This document shows positions 1 through 9,217 of a DNA stretch of 64,000 nt, in pieces. Below the pieces are notes generated by a model. It was given only the letters and a program-made list of their open reading frames with translations, was not told the origin of the DNA and ran no database searches. Each line of letters opens with the position of its first letter. The stretch's first letter is position 1. Source of the stretch: Tropicibacter alexandrii (GTDB taxonomy: Bacteria; Pseudomonadota; Alphaproteobacteria; Rhodobacterales; Rhodobacteraceae); assembly GCF_003667315.2 (NCBI RefSeq), contig NZ_RCTZ02000019.1:17089-81088 (forward strand), read 5' to 3'. The position numbers and the translations under genes are program-made.

Positions 1-224
1 AGGATGAATTCCTGACGGTTGTCGTTGCACAGTTTACCCGCGCGTTCGAGGTAGGCGCAGGCCTCCAGAAATTCCGAATGCTGCAACTTCACGTCCTTGA
101 TGAAGGCGTGCATGTGCTTGATGACGCCGGTCATGATCTCGCGCTGGCGCTCGGTGATCGGGCCGGATTTGCCGAGGCTGTCGATGACGACGTCGGTGAT
201 GTTGTCCTGATTGACGATACCCAT
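1..224 (-). CDS. Intradiol ring-cleavage dioxygenase, N-terminal part (truncated by window edge)
   Basis: Only the first 74 codons are in the window. The start at 224 follows a strong GGAGGAGG ribosome site. The visible part matches the all-helical N-terminal dimerisation domain of catechol and hydroxyquinol 1,2-dioxygenases: an ITERQREIM helix, then KHMHAFIKDVKL and EFLEACAYLERAGKLC. The Fe(III)-binding Tyr/His residues would lie beyond the window edge, so catechol and hydroxyquinol specificity cannot be separated. Enzymes of this family open the ring between two hydroxyls to give muconate-type acids. The gene is divergent from the hydrolase/BKACE/CoA-transferase operon, which fits a shared ring-degradation role (inference). 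Confidence 0.8.
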   Translation of the reverse strand, partial: MGIVNQDNITDVVIDSLGKSGPITERQREIMTGVIKHMHAFIKDVKLQHSEFLEACAYLERAGKLCNDNRQEFI

Positions 225-318
225 GGGTTTTCCTCCTCCTTGGCGGTCGCTTGGGGTGACGGGCTGTCCCGTTGCGCTCTGGTGTGACGGATCGCGGGTC
301 ATTGCCCAATGCCTGCGG

Positions 319-336
319 CGGTATCGGGTGATACCG
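319..336. promoter_or_regulatory. Candidate operator in divergent promoter region
   Basis: CGGTATC-N4-GATACCG is a perfect inverted repeat with 7-bp arms. It sits in the 218-bp gap between the dioxygenase (minus) and the SCP2-like/hydrolase operon (plus), where a regulator of both would bind. No regulator gene is visible here, so the binding protein is unknown. Nothing else stands out in this gap. Confidence 0.4.
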
Positions 337-442
337 TGACCGATGGCGCGGATCTGGCCCAGTATTGCCCCATACCCTGCGCGGCATGGCCCGCGCGCCA
401 CCTGTCGTGGCAGCAGGGGGCGAGTTTTCGAGGGAGGTCCAA

Positions 443-823
443 GTGATCGAGACATTCACCCATATCCAGTCGCAACTGGACGCCAGCCCGCACCTGCTGC
501 GGCTGGGGCGGCTGTTTTCCGAAACCGTGCTGATCGAAGTGGACGGGGACGAATATTACCTGACCTTCGACAAGGGGCGCATCGTGCAGGTCATGCAGGG
601 CCCCAGCCGCAAGACGCCATGGCGCTTTGCCCTGCGCACCGATGCCGCTGCCCTGTCCGAGTTCTGGCAGCCGCGCCCCGCGCCCGGCTTTCACGACGTG
701 TTCGGCTTCGTCAAGATCGGCCGGGGCCGGATCGACGGCGATATCCTGTGCCTCGTCAAGAACCTGCGCTTCTTCAAGGAGGTCCTCGGCCTCGCGCGCA
801 GCAAACAGGAGCAAGCCGCATGA
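443..823 (+). CDS. SCP2-like small protein
   Basis: This protein has 126 residues. The GTG start at 443 is chosen because GGGAGG lies 7-12 bases upstream; the open frame runs further 5' but with unlikely sequence. The pattern resembles the SCP2 sterol/lipid-carrier fold: a GDEYYLTFDKGRI strand pair, WRFALRTDAAALSEFW, then FVKIGRGRIDGDILCLVKNLRFF. It has no obvious catalytic residues. SCP2-like proteins bind hydrophobic ligands or acyl-CoA, but no ligand can be inferred. It is the first gene of a five-gene operon and overlaps the hydrolase start by ATGA, so the two are probably translationally coupled. Confidence 0.55.
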   Translation: MIETFTHIQSQLDASPHLLRLGRLFSETVLIEVDGDEYYLTFDKGRIVQVMQGPSRKTPWRFALRTDAAALSEFWQPRPAPGFHDVFGFVKIGRGRIDGDILCLVKNLRFFKEVLGLARSKQEQAA

Positions 824-1677
824 GCTTTGAGCCGATCACCGGGCGGTATCTGACCGTCTCCGTCGAGGGCGCGCCGCGCCGCATCTATGTCGAGGAAGCC
901 GGGCAGGGACGCCCCGTTTTGTGCCTGCACACCGCCGGGGCCGACACGCGGCAGTGGCGGCACCTGATGAACGATGCCGCCGTCACCGCGTCCAACCGCC
1001 TGATCGCGTTTGACATGCCGTGGCACGGAAAATCCCTGCCGCCCGAGGGCTTCGAGACGCAGGAATACCTGCTGACCACCGAAGCCTATATCGACACCGT
1101 TCTGGCGGTGATCGACGGGATGGGGCTGGACAAGCCGGTTCTGGCGGGCTGTTCCATGGGCGGGCGCATCGCGCTGCAACTGGCGGCGCTGCACCCGGAA
1201 AAATTCAGCGGTTTCATCGCCATCGAAGCGTCGGATTTCCAGCCCGCATGGTATGACATCGACTGGTTCCACCGCCCCGATGCGCATGGCGGCGAGATGG
1301 GGGCGGCGCTGGTCTCGGCCAATATCTCGCCCTTTGCGCCGGAGGTTGAGCGCTGGAACACCCTGTGGATGTTCATGCAAAGCGGGCCGGGCGTCTTCCG
1401 GGGCGACCTGTCGTTTTACACCAAGGATGACAGCCTGATCGCGCGGCTTGGCCAGATCGACACGGCCCAGACCCCGGTGCATGTCATCGTCGGCGCCTAC
1501 GACCTGACCTGCACACCCGAGGACGCCGAGCGCACCGCCCGCGCCATTCCCGGTGCCACACTGGCGGTGATGGACGAACTCGGCCACTTCCCGATGAGCG
1601 AACACCCCGAGGGCTTCCGCCCCTTTTTCCTCGATGCGCTGGCCAAGATGCCGGTCGCCACGGCACAGGCGGCCTGA
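820..1677 (+). CDS. Alpha/beta hydrolase, possibly enol-lactone hydrolase
   Basis: This 285-residue alpha/beta hydrolase has a full catalytic triad by position: Ser112 in the nucleophile elbow GCSMGG, Asp228 in GAYDLT and His256 in LGHFPM. The oxyanion region CLHTAGADTRQW is typical of the fold. There is no signal peptide, so it is cytoplasmic. With a ring-cleavage dioxygenase upstream and beta-keto acid enzymes downstream, an enol-lactone hydrolase role like PcaD is plausible. Sequence alone does not prove the substrate; a C-C hydrolase or esterase is also possible. The start overlaps the preceding stop (ATGA), and the BKACE gene begins 3 bases after its stop. Confidence 0.8.
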   Translation: MSFEPITGRYLTVSVEGAPRRIYVEEAGQGRPVLCLHTAGADTRQWRHLMNDAAVTASNRLIAFDMPWHGKSLPPEGFETQEYLLTTEAYIDTVLAVIDGMGLDKPVLAGCSMGGRIALQLAALHPEKFSGFIAIEASDFQPAWYDIDWFHRPDAHGGEMGAALVSANISPFAPEVERWNTLWMFMQSGPGVFRGDLSFYTKDDSLIARLGQIDTAQTPVHVIVGAYDLTCTPEDAERTARAIPGATLAVMDELGHFPMSEHPEGFRPFFLDALAKMPVATAQAA

Positions 1678-1680
1678 CCC

Positions 1681-2538
1681 ATGACCAAACCCTGCATCAT
1701 CTGCGTGGCCATCACCGGCAGCCTGCCGACCAAGGCCAACAACCCCGCCGTGCCGATCACCGTGTCGGAACAGATCGAATCGACCCATGAGGCCTTCGAG
1801 GCCGGGGCTGCCATCGTCCACGCCCATGTGCGCAACGATGACGAAACCCCGTCATCGGACCCCGAGAAATTTGCAGCGCTGAAAGAGGGGATCGAACGGC
1901 ATTGCCCTGGCATGATCATCCAATTCTCGACCGGGGGGCGGTCCGGCGCGGGCAAGACGCGCGGCGGGATGCTGTCCCTGCGCCCCGACATGGCCTCGCT
2001 GTCGGTGGGGTCGAACAACTTCCCGACGCGGGTCTATGAGAACCCGCCGGATCTGGTCGATTGGCTGGCCTTGGAAATGCTGGTGCGCGACGTCAAACCG
2101 GAAATCGAGGCCTTCGACCTGTCGCATATCCTGAAAGCGCGCGAGATGGCCGACAAGGGGCAACTGGAGGGCACACCCTGTATCCAGTTCGTCATGGGGG
2201 TCAGGAACGCCATGCCGGTCGATCGCGACGTGTTCGACTACTACATCCACACCGTTCACCGCCTGTTCGGCAAGGATACGCCGTGGTGCGCGGCGGGCAT
2301 CGGTCCGCACCAGTTGACGCTGAACGAATGGGCCATCGCGGCGGGTGGCCATGCCCGCACCGGGCTCGAAGACAACGTGCGTCTGGATCGCGACACGCTT
2401 GCGCCCTCGAATGCCGCGCTGGTGCGCCGGGCAGTCGAGATTTGCGACAAGAACGACCGCCCCGTTGCCACCCCCGATCAGGCGCGCGCCCTTCTTGGCC
2501 TGCGCCCCGCGACCATCACGAAAGGACAAGCGGCATGA
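1681..2538 (+). CDS. Beta-keto acid cleavage enzyme (BKACE, DUF849 family)
   Basis: This 285-residue protein is a clear BKACE/Kce-family enzyme. The zinc ligands are seen as His47 and His49 in [12 protein letters not shown] and Glu230 in TGLEDN, the same positions as in the lysine-fermentation enzyme Kce. Family members condense a beta-keto acid with acetyl-CoA and release acetoacetate plus a new acyl-CoA. 3-Oxoadipate is one of the reported family substrates, giving succinyl-CoA and acetoacetate. The next two genes encode a CoA-transferase that could activate the acetoacetate. Substrate is inferred from context. It overlaps the next gene by ATGA. Confidence 0.88.
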   Translation: MTKPCIICVAITGSLPTKANNPAVPITVSEQIESTHEAFEAGAAIVHAHVRNDDETPSSDPEKFAALKEGIERHCPGMIIQFSTGGRSGAGKTRGGMLSLRPDMASLSVGSNNFPTRVYENPPDLVDWLALEMLVRDVKPEIEAFDLSHILKAREMADKGQLEGTPCIQFVMGVRNAMPVDRDVFDYYIHTVHRLFGKDTPWCAAGIGPHQLTLNEWAIAAGGHARTGLEDNVRLDRDTLAPSNAALVRRAVEICDKNDRPVATPDQARALLGLRPATITKGQAA

Positions 2539-3224
2539 AGAAAGTCTACGGCTCGGCTGCCGAGGCACTGGACGGCTTGCTGATCGCCGCCGGGGGCTTT
2601 GGCCTCTGCGGTATTCCGGAATTGCTTATCGATGCCATCGTCGACAGCGGCGTGAAGGACCTGACCGTCGCCTCGAACAATGCGGGCGTCGACGGGTTCG
2701 GCTTGGGCAAGCTGCTCGACACCCGCCAGATCAAGAAGATGATGTCGTCTTATGTCGGCGAGAACGCCGAATTCATGCGCCAGTACCTCTCGGGCGAGCT
2801 GGAGCTGGAATTCAACCCGCAGGGCACCCTGGCCGAGCGGATGCGCGCCGGTGGCGCGGGCATTCCCGGCTTCTACACCAAGACCGGCGTCGGCACCCAG
2901 ATCGCCGAGGGCAAGGAGGTCAAGCAGTTCGGCGGCGAGGATTACATCCTCGAAGAGGGGATCTTTGCCGATCTGGCCATCGTCAAGGCGTGGAAGGCCG
3001 ACACAACCGGAAATTGCATCTTCCGCAAGACCGCACGCAACTTCAACCCGCCCGCCGCGATGTGCGGCAAGGTCTGCGTGATGGAGGTCGAGGAGATCGT
3101 CGAACCCGGCACGCTCGACCCCGATCACATCCACCTGCCGGGCATCTACGTGCATCGCCTGATCCAGGGCAGCCACGAAAAGCGCATCGAACAGCGCACC
3201 GTCCGCAAGCGCGAGGAGGCCTGA
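2535..3224 (+). CDS. 3-oxoacid CoA-transferase subunit A
   Basis: This 229-residue alpha subunit of a family I CoA-transferase has the usual length. The family pattern GGFGLCGIP is near residue 20, followed by LTVASNNAG and YVGENAEF, and later [16 protein letters not shown]. It pairs with the downstream beta subunit to move CoA from succinyl-CoA to a 3-oxo acid. Acetoacetate (Sco/Ato type) and 3-oxoadipate (Pca type) enzymes are hard to tell apart by eye. The C-terminal [10 protein letters not shown] segment is more like succinyl-CoA:acetoacetate transferases, and the BKACE neighbour favours acetoacetate. Confidence 0.88.
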   Translation: MKKVYGSAAEALDGLLIAAGGFGLCGIPELLIDAIVDSGVKDLTVASNNAGVDGFGLGKLLDTRQIKKMMSSYVGENAEFMRQYLSGELELEFNPQGTLAERMRAGGAGIPGFYTKTGVGTQIAEGKEVKQFGGEDYILEEGIFADLAIVKAWKADTTGNCIFRKTARNFNPPAAMCGKVCVMEVEEIVEPGTLDPDHIHLPGIYVHRLIQGSHEKRIEQRTVRKREEA

Positions 3225-3227
3225 ACC

Positions 3228-3851
3228 ATGGCATGGGACAGAAACCAGATGGCCGCACGGGCGGCGCAGGAACTCGAAGACGGGATGTATGTGAACCTCG
3301 GGATCGGCATCCCGACGCTGGTCGCCAACTATGTGGGCGACAAGGACATCACGCTGCAGTCGGAAAACGGCATGCTGGGCATGGGCCCCTTTCCTTTCGA
3401 GGGCGAGGAAGACCCGGATCTGATCAATGCGGGCAAGCAGACCATCACCGAATTGGCGCGGACTTCGTATTTCGACAGCGCGATGTCCTTCGGCATGATC
3501 CGCGGCGGCAAGATCGCGGCGGCGATCCTGGGCGCGATGGAGGTGGCCGAGAACGGTGACCTCGCGAACTGGATGATCCCGGGCAAGCTGGTCAAGGGCA
3601 TGGGCGGCGCGATGGACCTTGTGGCCGGTGTCGGCCGGGTGATCGTGGTGATGGACCACACCAACAAGCACGGTGAGAGCAAGGTGCTGAAGGCCTGTAC
3701 CCTGCCGCTGACCGGCAAGGGTGTGGTCGACCGCATCATCACCAATCTCGGCGTGCTGGACGTGGTCGAGGGCGGCCTGCGGATCGTCGAATGCGCCGAG
3801 GGCGTGACCGAAGACGACCTGCGCGCCGCGACCCAGGCGACCATCGTTTGA
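3228..3851 (+). CDS. 3-oxoacid CoA-transferase subunit B
   Basis: This 207-residue beta subunit carries the catalytic glutamate motif SENGMLGMGP. Glu46 would form the covalent CoA thioester. An NLGIGIPT loop precedes it and GGAMDLVAGV follows, both normal for the family. It starts 3 bases after subunit A and ends the operon. The cluster of TTCGAA palindromes begins 12 bases after its stop and probably marks the transcript end. Together the subunits would turn acetoacetate into acetoacetyl-CoA, or 3-oxoadipate into its CoA ester. Confidence 0.9.
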   Translation: MAWDRNQMAARAAQELEDGMYVNLGIGIPTLVANYVGDKDITLQSENGMLGMGPFPFEGEEDPDLINAGKQTITELARTSYFDSAMSFGMIRGGKIAAAILGAMEVAENGDLANWMIPGKLVKGMGGAMDLVAGVGRVIVVMDHTNKHGESKVLKACTLPLTGKGVVDRIITNLGVLDVVEGGLRIVECAEGVTEDDLRAATQATIV

Positions 3852-3862
3852 GCCGGGCGGGG

Positions 3863-3959
3863 GGAAGGCTTTTCGAAAAGCCTTCCTCCATGCGCCTTGC
3901 AAGGCGCATCGGACGCGTTTTCGAAAACGCGTGTCGCAAGCCGCTTCGAAGCGGCTTGC
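3863..3959. repeat. Palindrome cluster A (four perfect palindromes)
   Basis: Four back-to-back perfect palindromes are seen: 3863-3886 (24 bp, centre TTCGAA), 3890-3909 (20 bp, centre TGCA), 3913-3932 (20 bp, centre TTCGAA) and 3936-3959 (24 bp, centre TTCGAA). Arms differ in sequence but each is fully self-complementary. The cluster lies between the convergent 3' ends of the CoA-transferase and a chemoreceptor. A bidirectional terminator role is inferred. Related clusters occur at 29811 and 62934. Confidence 0.85.
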
Positions 3960-4243
3960 CCCCAGATCACGCCGTCGCGCTTTCGGATAGGTTTGCATCG
4001 CGGCGATCAGGCGGCGTCGTCGGGGCTGGGACTTTGGAACACGAGCCAGGCAACAGGCCAAACCGGTGATGTGGTCTGGCGTCAATACCGTGAGGCAGCA
4101 TCTTGCATCGCATCTTCCAACTCTGGCTGGGTCGATGTTCCCCGGGGCCCGGCTGTCGATGTGCCGGCCCCGGTCCATCCGGGTTTGACGCACTTCCCTC
4201 CGCCGCCGCAGATCGGAGCCCGCTGCACGGCATATGGGCGCGC
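3960..4243. other. Rest of convergent intergenic region, no gene seen
   Basis: This stretch completes a 392-base gap between the CoA-transferase operon and the first chemoreceptor. I see no ribosome site with a credible coding frame, no repeat and no recognisable RNA element in it. Confidence 0.5.
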
Positions 4244-6682
4244 TCAGAACTCCGTCCACGGGCCTGCTGACCCGGCGGCTTTGGCCAGCGCGACAGGCTG
4301 GGACGGACCCGCGACGGTCTTGGCCTCGGCCCAAGTCGCCCCCGAAGCAAGGGCGGAGGCGTCGGTCCGGCCCATCTCCGCGGGGGATGCCCCAACGACG
4401 TCAGGACTTGCGCGCTGGCCCTCTGTTTCCGGTGAGCGGGGTTCGTGATGCGACGGCGCCGCCGGGTGGTCGCTGAAACGCGCGACGAGCTGGCGCAGGC
4501 CAAGGGCCTTTTCGCGCAGCGCCCGGCTCGCGGCGACGCTTTCGTTTACCATGGCGGCGTTCTGCTGTGTCACCTGGTCGAGCATGGCGATGCCGTTGTT
4601 GATCTCGCCGATGCCTTGCGCCTGCTCGCCAGCCCCGTCAGCGATGCTCTGGATCTGCTCGGCGACGGTGATCACCTCGCGCAGGATCCGCTCCATCGCC
4701 TTGCCAAGATCCGAAACCAGTTCGACTCCCTGCGCGACATTCTTGCCGGACGCGGCGATCAGCGACCGGATTTCGGCGGCGTTTTCCGCCGAACGCTGCG
4801 CCAATCCCCTGACCTCGGTGGCCACAACCGAAAAGCCAAGCCCCGCTTCCCCGGCGCGGGCGGCCTCGACCCCGGCATTCAGTGACAGCAGGTTCGTCTG
4901 GAACGAGATGTCCTCGATGACCTTGATGATCGTCTCGATCTGCTTCGAAGACCCCTCGATCGCGTCCATGGCGGCGACCGCGCGGTTGCGCACGTCCTCG
5001 CCCTCGAGGGCGGTTTCACGCGCGATTCCAATCGCCGCGACGATATCGCGGGCACCTGTGGCCGTGGCGTTGACGCTTTCCGAGATCTCGTCCATCGCGG
5101 CGGCGGATTCTTCCAGTGTCGCGGCCTGATTCTCCGTCCGTTCCGACAGCGCCGTGGCCGCGTCGTTCAGCATCTTGGCATCGTCGTCGATCGCCTCTGC
5201 ATTGCGGCGCAAGTCGCCGATGATGGTGGACAGGGCTTCCACGGTCCGGTTGAAATGCCCGCGCAGCGCCTCGTATTCTGCGCCAAGGTCTTGGGTGACA
5301 CGGCACGACAGGTCGCCGCCTGCCAATCTGACCAGCGCCTCCTGAAGCGTTTCGACCACCCGGGCCTGCTGCGCGGCCGTCTCCTGCATCTGGGTGCGGG
5401 TCTTTGCGACCGCGCCCAGATCGCTCCGGAAGGAATCCAGCGCCCGCGCGATGTCGCCGATCTCGTCGCCGGTCTTCGTCTGCGAGATGGTGGTCTCGTA
5501 GTCGCCACCGGCCACCGCCTTCACGCTGACGGCGAGGGCCGTGATCCGTCGGGTCAGCAGCCCTGCCACCAGCACCCCCAGCAACATCACCAGCACGGCC
5601 ACGATGCCCGTCTGCACGAGGGTTGCCCGCAGCAGGGTGCGTTCCTGCGCGCGTGCTTCCCACAGGTCCTGTTCGGCCACCAGATGCCAGTCCTGCCCGC
5701 CGATCCGCCGCGTCAGCCCGACCATTTCCACCAGATTGCCACGCAGGCCTGTCACGCCCTGCGCCGCCACGTCGCCGCCTGCGCGCGCCTCCTCGATGTC
5801 TGGGCGTTGCGGCACCTCGTCAAGAACAGAAAGTTCGCCGCCCTGCGTGGCCGACAACGCGCGCCCGTTTTCATCGAAGGCGTACATATCGCCGCTGACG
5901 CCCAGCAAGTCGTTCTCGGCCATCTTGCGCGCCGGTGTGTCGATGTTGATCTGCAAGGCCACCACGCCCAGCCTGCCCCCCAGCGCGTCAAAGACCGGGG
6001 CCGCGACGAAATTCGCGGGCAGGCCGTTGCTGGGCGCGTAGGCGGAATAGCCGGAAAAGACGGCCTCGCCGGCCTCAAGCGTGTTCGCGGCGGCAAAGAC
6101 CCGGCCAAGGCCGCTATCCGCGTAGGGCCCGGACAGGACGTTGGTCGCGAAATCCGGTTCCTTGTAGACGGTATAGATCGTGTTCCCGTCCAGATCGAAC
6201 AGGAACAGGTCGTAGAAATCGCCCACCCGGATGTAGTCGCGGAACGAAGGATGAAAGCGCAGATGGGCCAGCGACCAGTGCGAGAAATCGCCCGCATTGT
6301 CGAGACGCAGCTTTTCGCCGGGCGGGTTTGGGTTCTCCTCGACATAAAGCCGTTGCAGGTCTTGCTCTGCCGTCGCTCCCATCCGGTCCCAGCCAGAGCC
6401 GAAGGCGGCGATCGCCTCACGGGTGCCCGGGCTTCCGGCCAGTTGCAGGGCCTGCGTGCGCACGGTTTCGAACCAGACATCGATTTCCTGCGCCTTCGCG
6501 TGCAGCAGGGCGCTGGTCGATGCACGCCGCTGAACCTCCATTCCGGCGGCGCTCTGGAAATAGGTGACGAAGGCCACGATCAGCAGGACCGTGACGGTCG
6601 GCACGGCGATCATGATTGGCAGTTTCCAACGCAGCGTCAGGCGCTTCCAGGGGTTGCGGCGGTACTTGAGCATTTTCTTCAT
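4244..6682 (-). CDS. Methyl-accepting chemotaxis protein with dCache sensor and CheR-tether tail
   Basis: This is an 812-residue transmembrane chemoreceptor. The start at 6682 is preferred because GGGAG lies just upstream; in-frame codons further up give unlikely sequence. Order: basic N-terminus, membrane helix (about 20-42), a periplasmic dCache-like sensor of roughly 330 residues ([20 protein letters not shown], then [21 protein letters not shown]), a second helix ([14 protein letters not shown]), HAMP, and the signalling domain with the hairpin [20 protein letters not shown]. After a Pro/Ala/Ser-rich linker it ends in PWTEF, an xWxxF tail of the kind that tethers CheR/CheB. The ligand is unknown. 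It is a paralogue of the next receptor. Confidence 0.93.
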   Translation of the reverse strand: MKKMLKYRRNPWKRLTLRWKLPIMIAVPTVTVLLIVAFVTYFQSAAGMEVQRRASTSALLHAKAQEIDVWFETVRTQALQLAGSPGTREAIAAFGSGWDRMGATAEQDLQRLYVEENPNPPGEKLRLDNAGDFSHWSLAHLRFHPSFRDYIRVGDFYDLFLFDLDGNTIYTVYKEPDFATNVLSGPYADSGLGRVFAAANTLEAGEAVFSGYSAYAPSNGLPANFVAAPVFDALGGRLGVVALQINIDTPARKMAENDLLGVSGDMYAFDENGRALSATQGGELSVLDEVPQRPDIEEARAGGDVAAQGVTGLRGNLVEMVGLTRRIGGQDWHLVAEQDLWEARAQERTLLRATLVQTGIVAVLVMLLGVLVAGLLTRRITALAVSVKAVAGGDYETTISQTKTGDEIGDIARALDSFRSDLGAVAKTRTQMQETAAQQARVVETLQEALVRLAGGDLSCRVTQDLGAEYEALRGHFNRTVEALSTIIGDLRRNAEAIDDDAKMLNDAATALSERTENQAATLEESAAAMDEISESVNATATGARDIVAAIGIARETALEGEDVRNRAVAAMDAIEGSSKQIETIIKVIEDISFQTNLLSLNAGVEAARAGEAGLGFSVVATEVRGLAQRSAENAAEIRSLIAASGKNVAQGVELVSDLGKAMERILREVITVAEQIQSIADGAGEQAQGIGEINNGIAMLDQVTQQNAAMVNESVAASRALREKALGLRQLVARFSDHPAAPSHHEPRSPETEGQRASPDVVGASPAEMGRTDASALASGATWAEAKTVAGPSQPVALAKAAGSAGPWTEF

Positions 6683-6937
6683 CTCATCGGCTCCCGGTGA
6701 CGGCACCCCCGAGATATCCGGCGCAATTTTTGAGATCGGGTGAAAATGGCCCAGCAAGGAACCGGGTTTCACCCCAAACAGGGCGAAAAGATCCGTTCCA
6801 TTTGCCACGAGTTTTAATCGATGCGCCGCCGGTTCAGCGCGGTTCGGCATCCTGCGGCCTGACGGCCCCGGACCGCGCTGCACAGCCCCGGACATGGACC
6901 CGGCCCCGTCGCTGGGCAGCGTGGTCCCCGCCGGGGG

Positions 6938-9217
6938 TCACGCCGCCCTGTCACCGACGGCGCCGGTCCGCCCCGCGATGGTGTCGATTGTGCGCCCGCC
7001 ATCATGGAACCGCGAAACAAGTCCGCGCAGGCGCGCGGCCTTGTCCAGCAGCGCCCGCCCGGCCGAGGCGCTTTCGTTCACCATTGCGGCATTTCTCTGC
7101 GTGACCTGATCGAGGGCCGCGATCCCGTTGTTGATCTCGCCGATGCCTTGGGCTTGCTCCTTGGTGCTGGCGGCAATGTCGGCGACGCGGTCCGAAACCG
7201 AGACGACCTCCTGCAGGATGCCTTGCGTCGCGGCGCCGAGATCAGACACCAGCCGCACGCCATTCTCGACATTGCGGTTCGAGTTGGCGACAAGGGCGCG
7301 AATTTCCGCCGCGCTTTCGGAGGACCGCTGGGCAAGGGCGCGCACTTCCGAGGCGACGACGGCAAAGCCGCGACCGACCTCTCCGGCGCGGGCGGCCTCG
7401 ACCCCTGCATTCAGGGACAGCAGGTTGGTCTGAAAGGCGAGGTCCTCGATCACCTGAATGATGCTGCCGATCTGTGCCGAGGAGGTCTCGATCTCGCCCA
7501 TGGCCTGCACGGCTTGGCTGCGCACGTCCTCGCCATGCTCGGCCTGATTGCGCGCCGCGCCGATGGCCGCGACGATCTCTTCGACGCTGCGCGCGGTGGA
7601 ATGGACGCTGTGCGAGATCTCTTCCATCGCGGCGGCGGTCTCTTCGAGCGTGGCGGCCTGATTTTCGGTCCGGGTGGACAGGGCATCGGCCCCGTCGGTC
7701 AGTTGCCTTGCATCAAGATCGATGGCCGAGGCGCTGGCGCGCAGTTCGGTGATAATGTCGGACAGGTCCGCCACGGTCGCGTTGAAATCCGCCCGCAAAG
7801 GCTCGTAATCGGCGCTGAACGGCTGGTCGATCCGACTGCCGAGATCGCCCTTGGCCAGCCGTTGCAAGCCCTGCTGAAGGCGCTTGACGACCTGCGCCTG
7901 TTGCGCCGCGCGCTGCGCCATCTCTTCCTCGACGCGCTTGCCGGCCTCGAGGTCGGCCTTGAACAATTGCAGCGAGCGGGCAATGTCGCCGACCTCGTCC
8001 CCGGTTCGGATCTGACTGACATCGGACCGGAAATCGCCCGCCTTGATGCGCTCGACACTGCCGGACAACAGCCGGATGCGGTTGGTAAACAGACGCGCCA
8101 CCAGAAAGGACAGGGCGACGACCAGCACCATAACAACAATTGTTTGCAGGATCGTGGTGAGCAGAAGATCGCGGGCCGCGGCCAGTGCCTCGGTCTCATC
8201 CTGTTCGACGATCAGGTGCCACGACTCGCCCGCCCGGTCGAAGCTGAGCGCTTCTGTCACGACCGGTTGTCCCGACAGCCCGATGACGCCCCGCATATGC
8301 GCCTCGCCCTGTTGCGCGGCGACGATGTGGTCGAGCGCGGGAAGCTGTTGCAGGACCTTGTGCCCGCCGTCGTGCCGCGACGCGCTTAGCGCCCGCCCGT
8401 CGGAATCGACGGCATAAATTTCACCCGTCTGTCCGAGGACCTTGCTGTTCGACAGGATCTGGACCGGGCGGTCGATATTGATCTGGAGCGCGGCGACCCC
8501 GATCCGGTTGCCCTGCCGGTCAAAGACCGGCGCCGCGATGAAGTTGGCGGGTGCGTCGGCACTTGGCGCGTAGGGCGCGAAGCCCGAATAGACGAACGCC
8601 CCGTGGTCGAGGTCGCGCGCCCCCCGGAACGCCGCGCCAAGCCCGCTTGGCGCATAGATGCCGTTGGTGAAATTCGTGGCGAAGTCCAGTTCCTTGAAGA
8701 CCGAGTAGACGATGTTGCCCTGCAGATCGAACAGGAACAGGTCATAATAAGCGCGGTTGCGCTGGAAGGATCGGAAGCCCGGGTGATAGGCGAGATGGGT
8801 GGCAGTCCAGCCCGACCCGTCGCGCGCGTCATCCAGCGCGTCCTTGTTGCCGGTCGGGTTGGGATTGGCATGAATATACAGCTCTTGCAGTTGCGCCTGT
8901 GCGTCCGCGCCCAGCTCTGCCCATCCCGCGCTGAATTCCACGACCGCCGCCTGCGTCGCGGCGCTGTCGGCCAGCACGGTGATGTCGCGCTCGATCCCGT
9001 CGAACCATTCGTTCAGGGCCAGCGACTTCTCCGCCAGCAGGGAGGCGAAGGCGAGGGCGCGCTGCCGTTCAAGCGCCGTTGCGCCCTGCCAATAGCCGAA
9101 CAGGGACACCGCCAGCGTGATGATCACCGTCGGGATCGCGATTTGCAGGGGCACCTTGAATTTCAGCTTCATCCGTCCGAAGGCCGCGCGGCGATTTGGG
9201 CGATGGGGTGTACTCAT
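6938..9217 (-). CDS. Methyl-accepting chemotaxis protein with dCache sensor
   Basis: This 759-residue chemoreceptor starts at 9217 behind GGAGAG. It has the same architecture as the receptor downstream: membrane helix (about 25-45), dCache-like periplasmic sensor ([40 protein letters not shown]), second helix (TIVVMVLVVALSFLVARLF), HAMP (FTNRIRLLSGSVERIKAGDF) and a signalling domain with [20 protein letters not shown]. Sensor and signalling regions align closely with the neighbour, so the pair probably arose by tandem duplication. Unlike the neighbour it stops soon after the signalling domain and has no xWxxF tail, so it probably relies on other receptors for efficient methylation. Ligand unknown. 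Confidence 0.93.
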   Translation of the reverse strand: MSTPHRPNRRAAFGRMKLKFKVPLQIAIPTVIITLAVSLFGYWQGATALERQRALAFASLLAEKSLALNEWFDGIERDITVLADSAATQAAVVEFSAGWAELGADAQAQLQELYIHANPNPTGNKDALDDARDGSGWTATHLAYHPGFRSFQRNRAYYDLFLFDLQGNIVYSVFKELDFATNFTNGIYAPSGLGAAFRGARDLDHGAFVYSGFAPYAPSADAPANFIAAPVFDRQGNRIGVAALQINIDRPVQILSNSKVLGQTGEIYAVDSDGRALSASRHDGGHKVLQQLPALDHIVAAQQGEAHMRGVIGLSGQPVVTEALSFDRAGESWHLIVEQDETEALAAARDLLLTTILQTIVVMVLVVALSFLVARLFTNRIRLLSGSVERIKAGDFRSDVSQIRTGDEVGDIARSLQLFKADLEAGKRVEEEMAQRAAQQAQVVKRLQQGLQRLAKGDLGSRIDQPFSADYEPLRADFNATVADLSDIITELRASASAIDLDARQLTDGADALSTRTENQAATLEETAAAMEEISHSVHSTARSVEEIVAAIGAARNQAEHGEDVRSQAVQAMGEIETSSAQIGSIIQVIEDLAFQTNLLSLNAGVEAARAGEVGRGFAVVASEVRALAQRSSESAAEIRALVANSNRNVENGVRLVSDLGAATQGILQEVVSVSDRVADIAASTKEQAQGIGEINNGIAALDQVTQRNAAMVNESASAGRALLDKAARLRGLVSRFHDGGRTIDTIAGRTGAVGDRAA

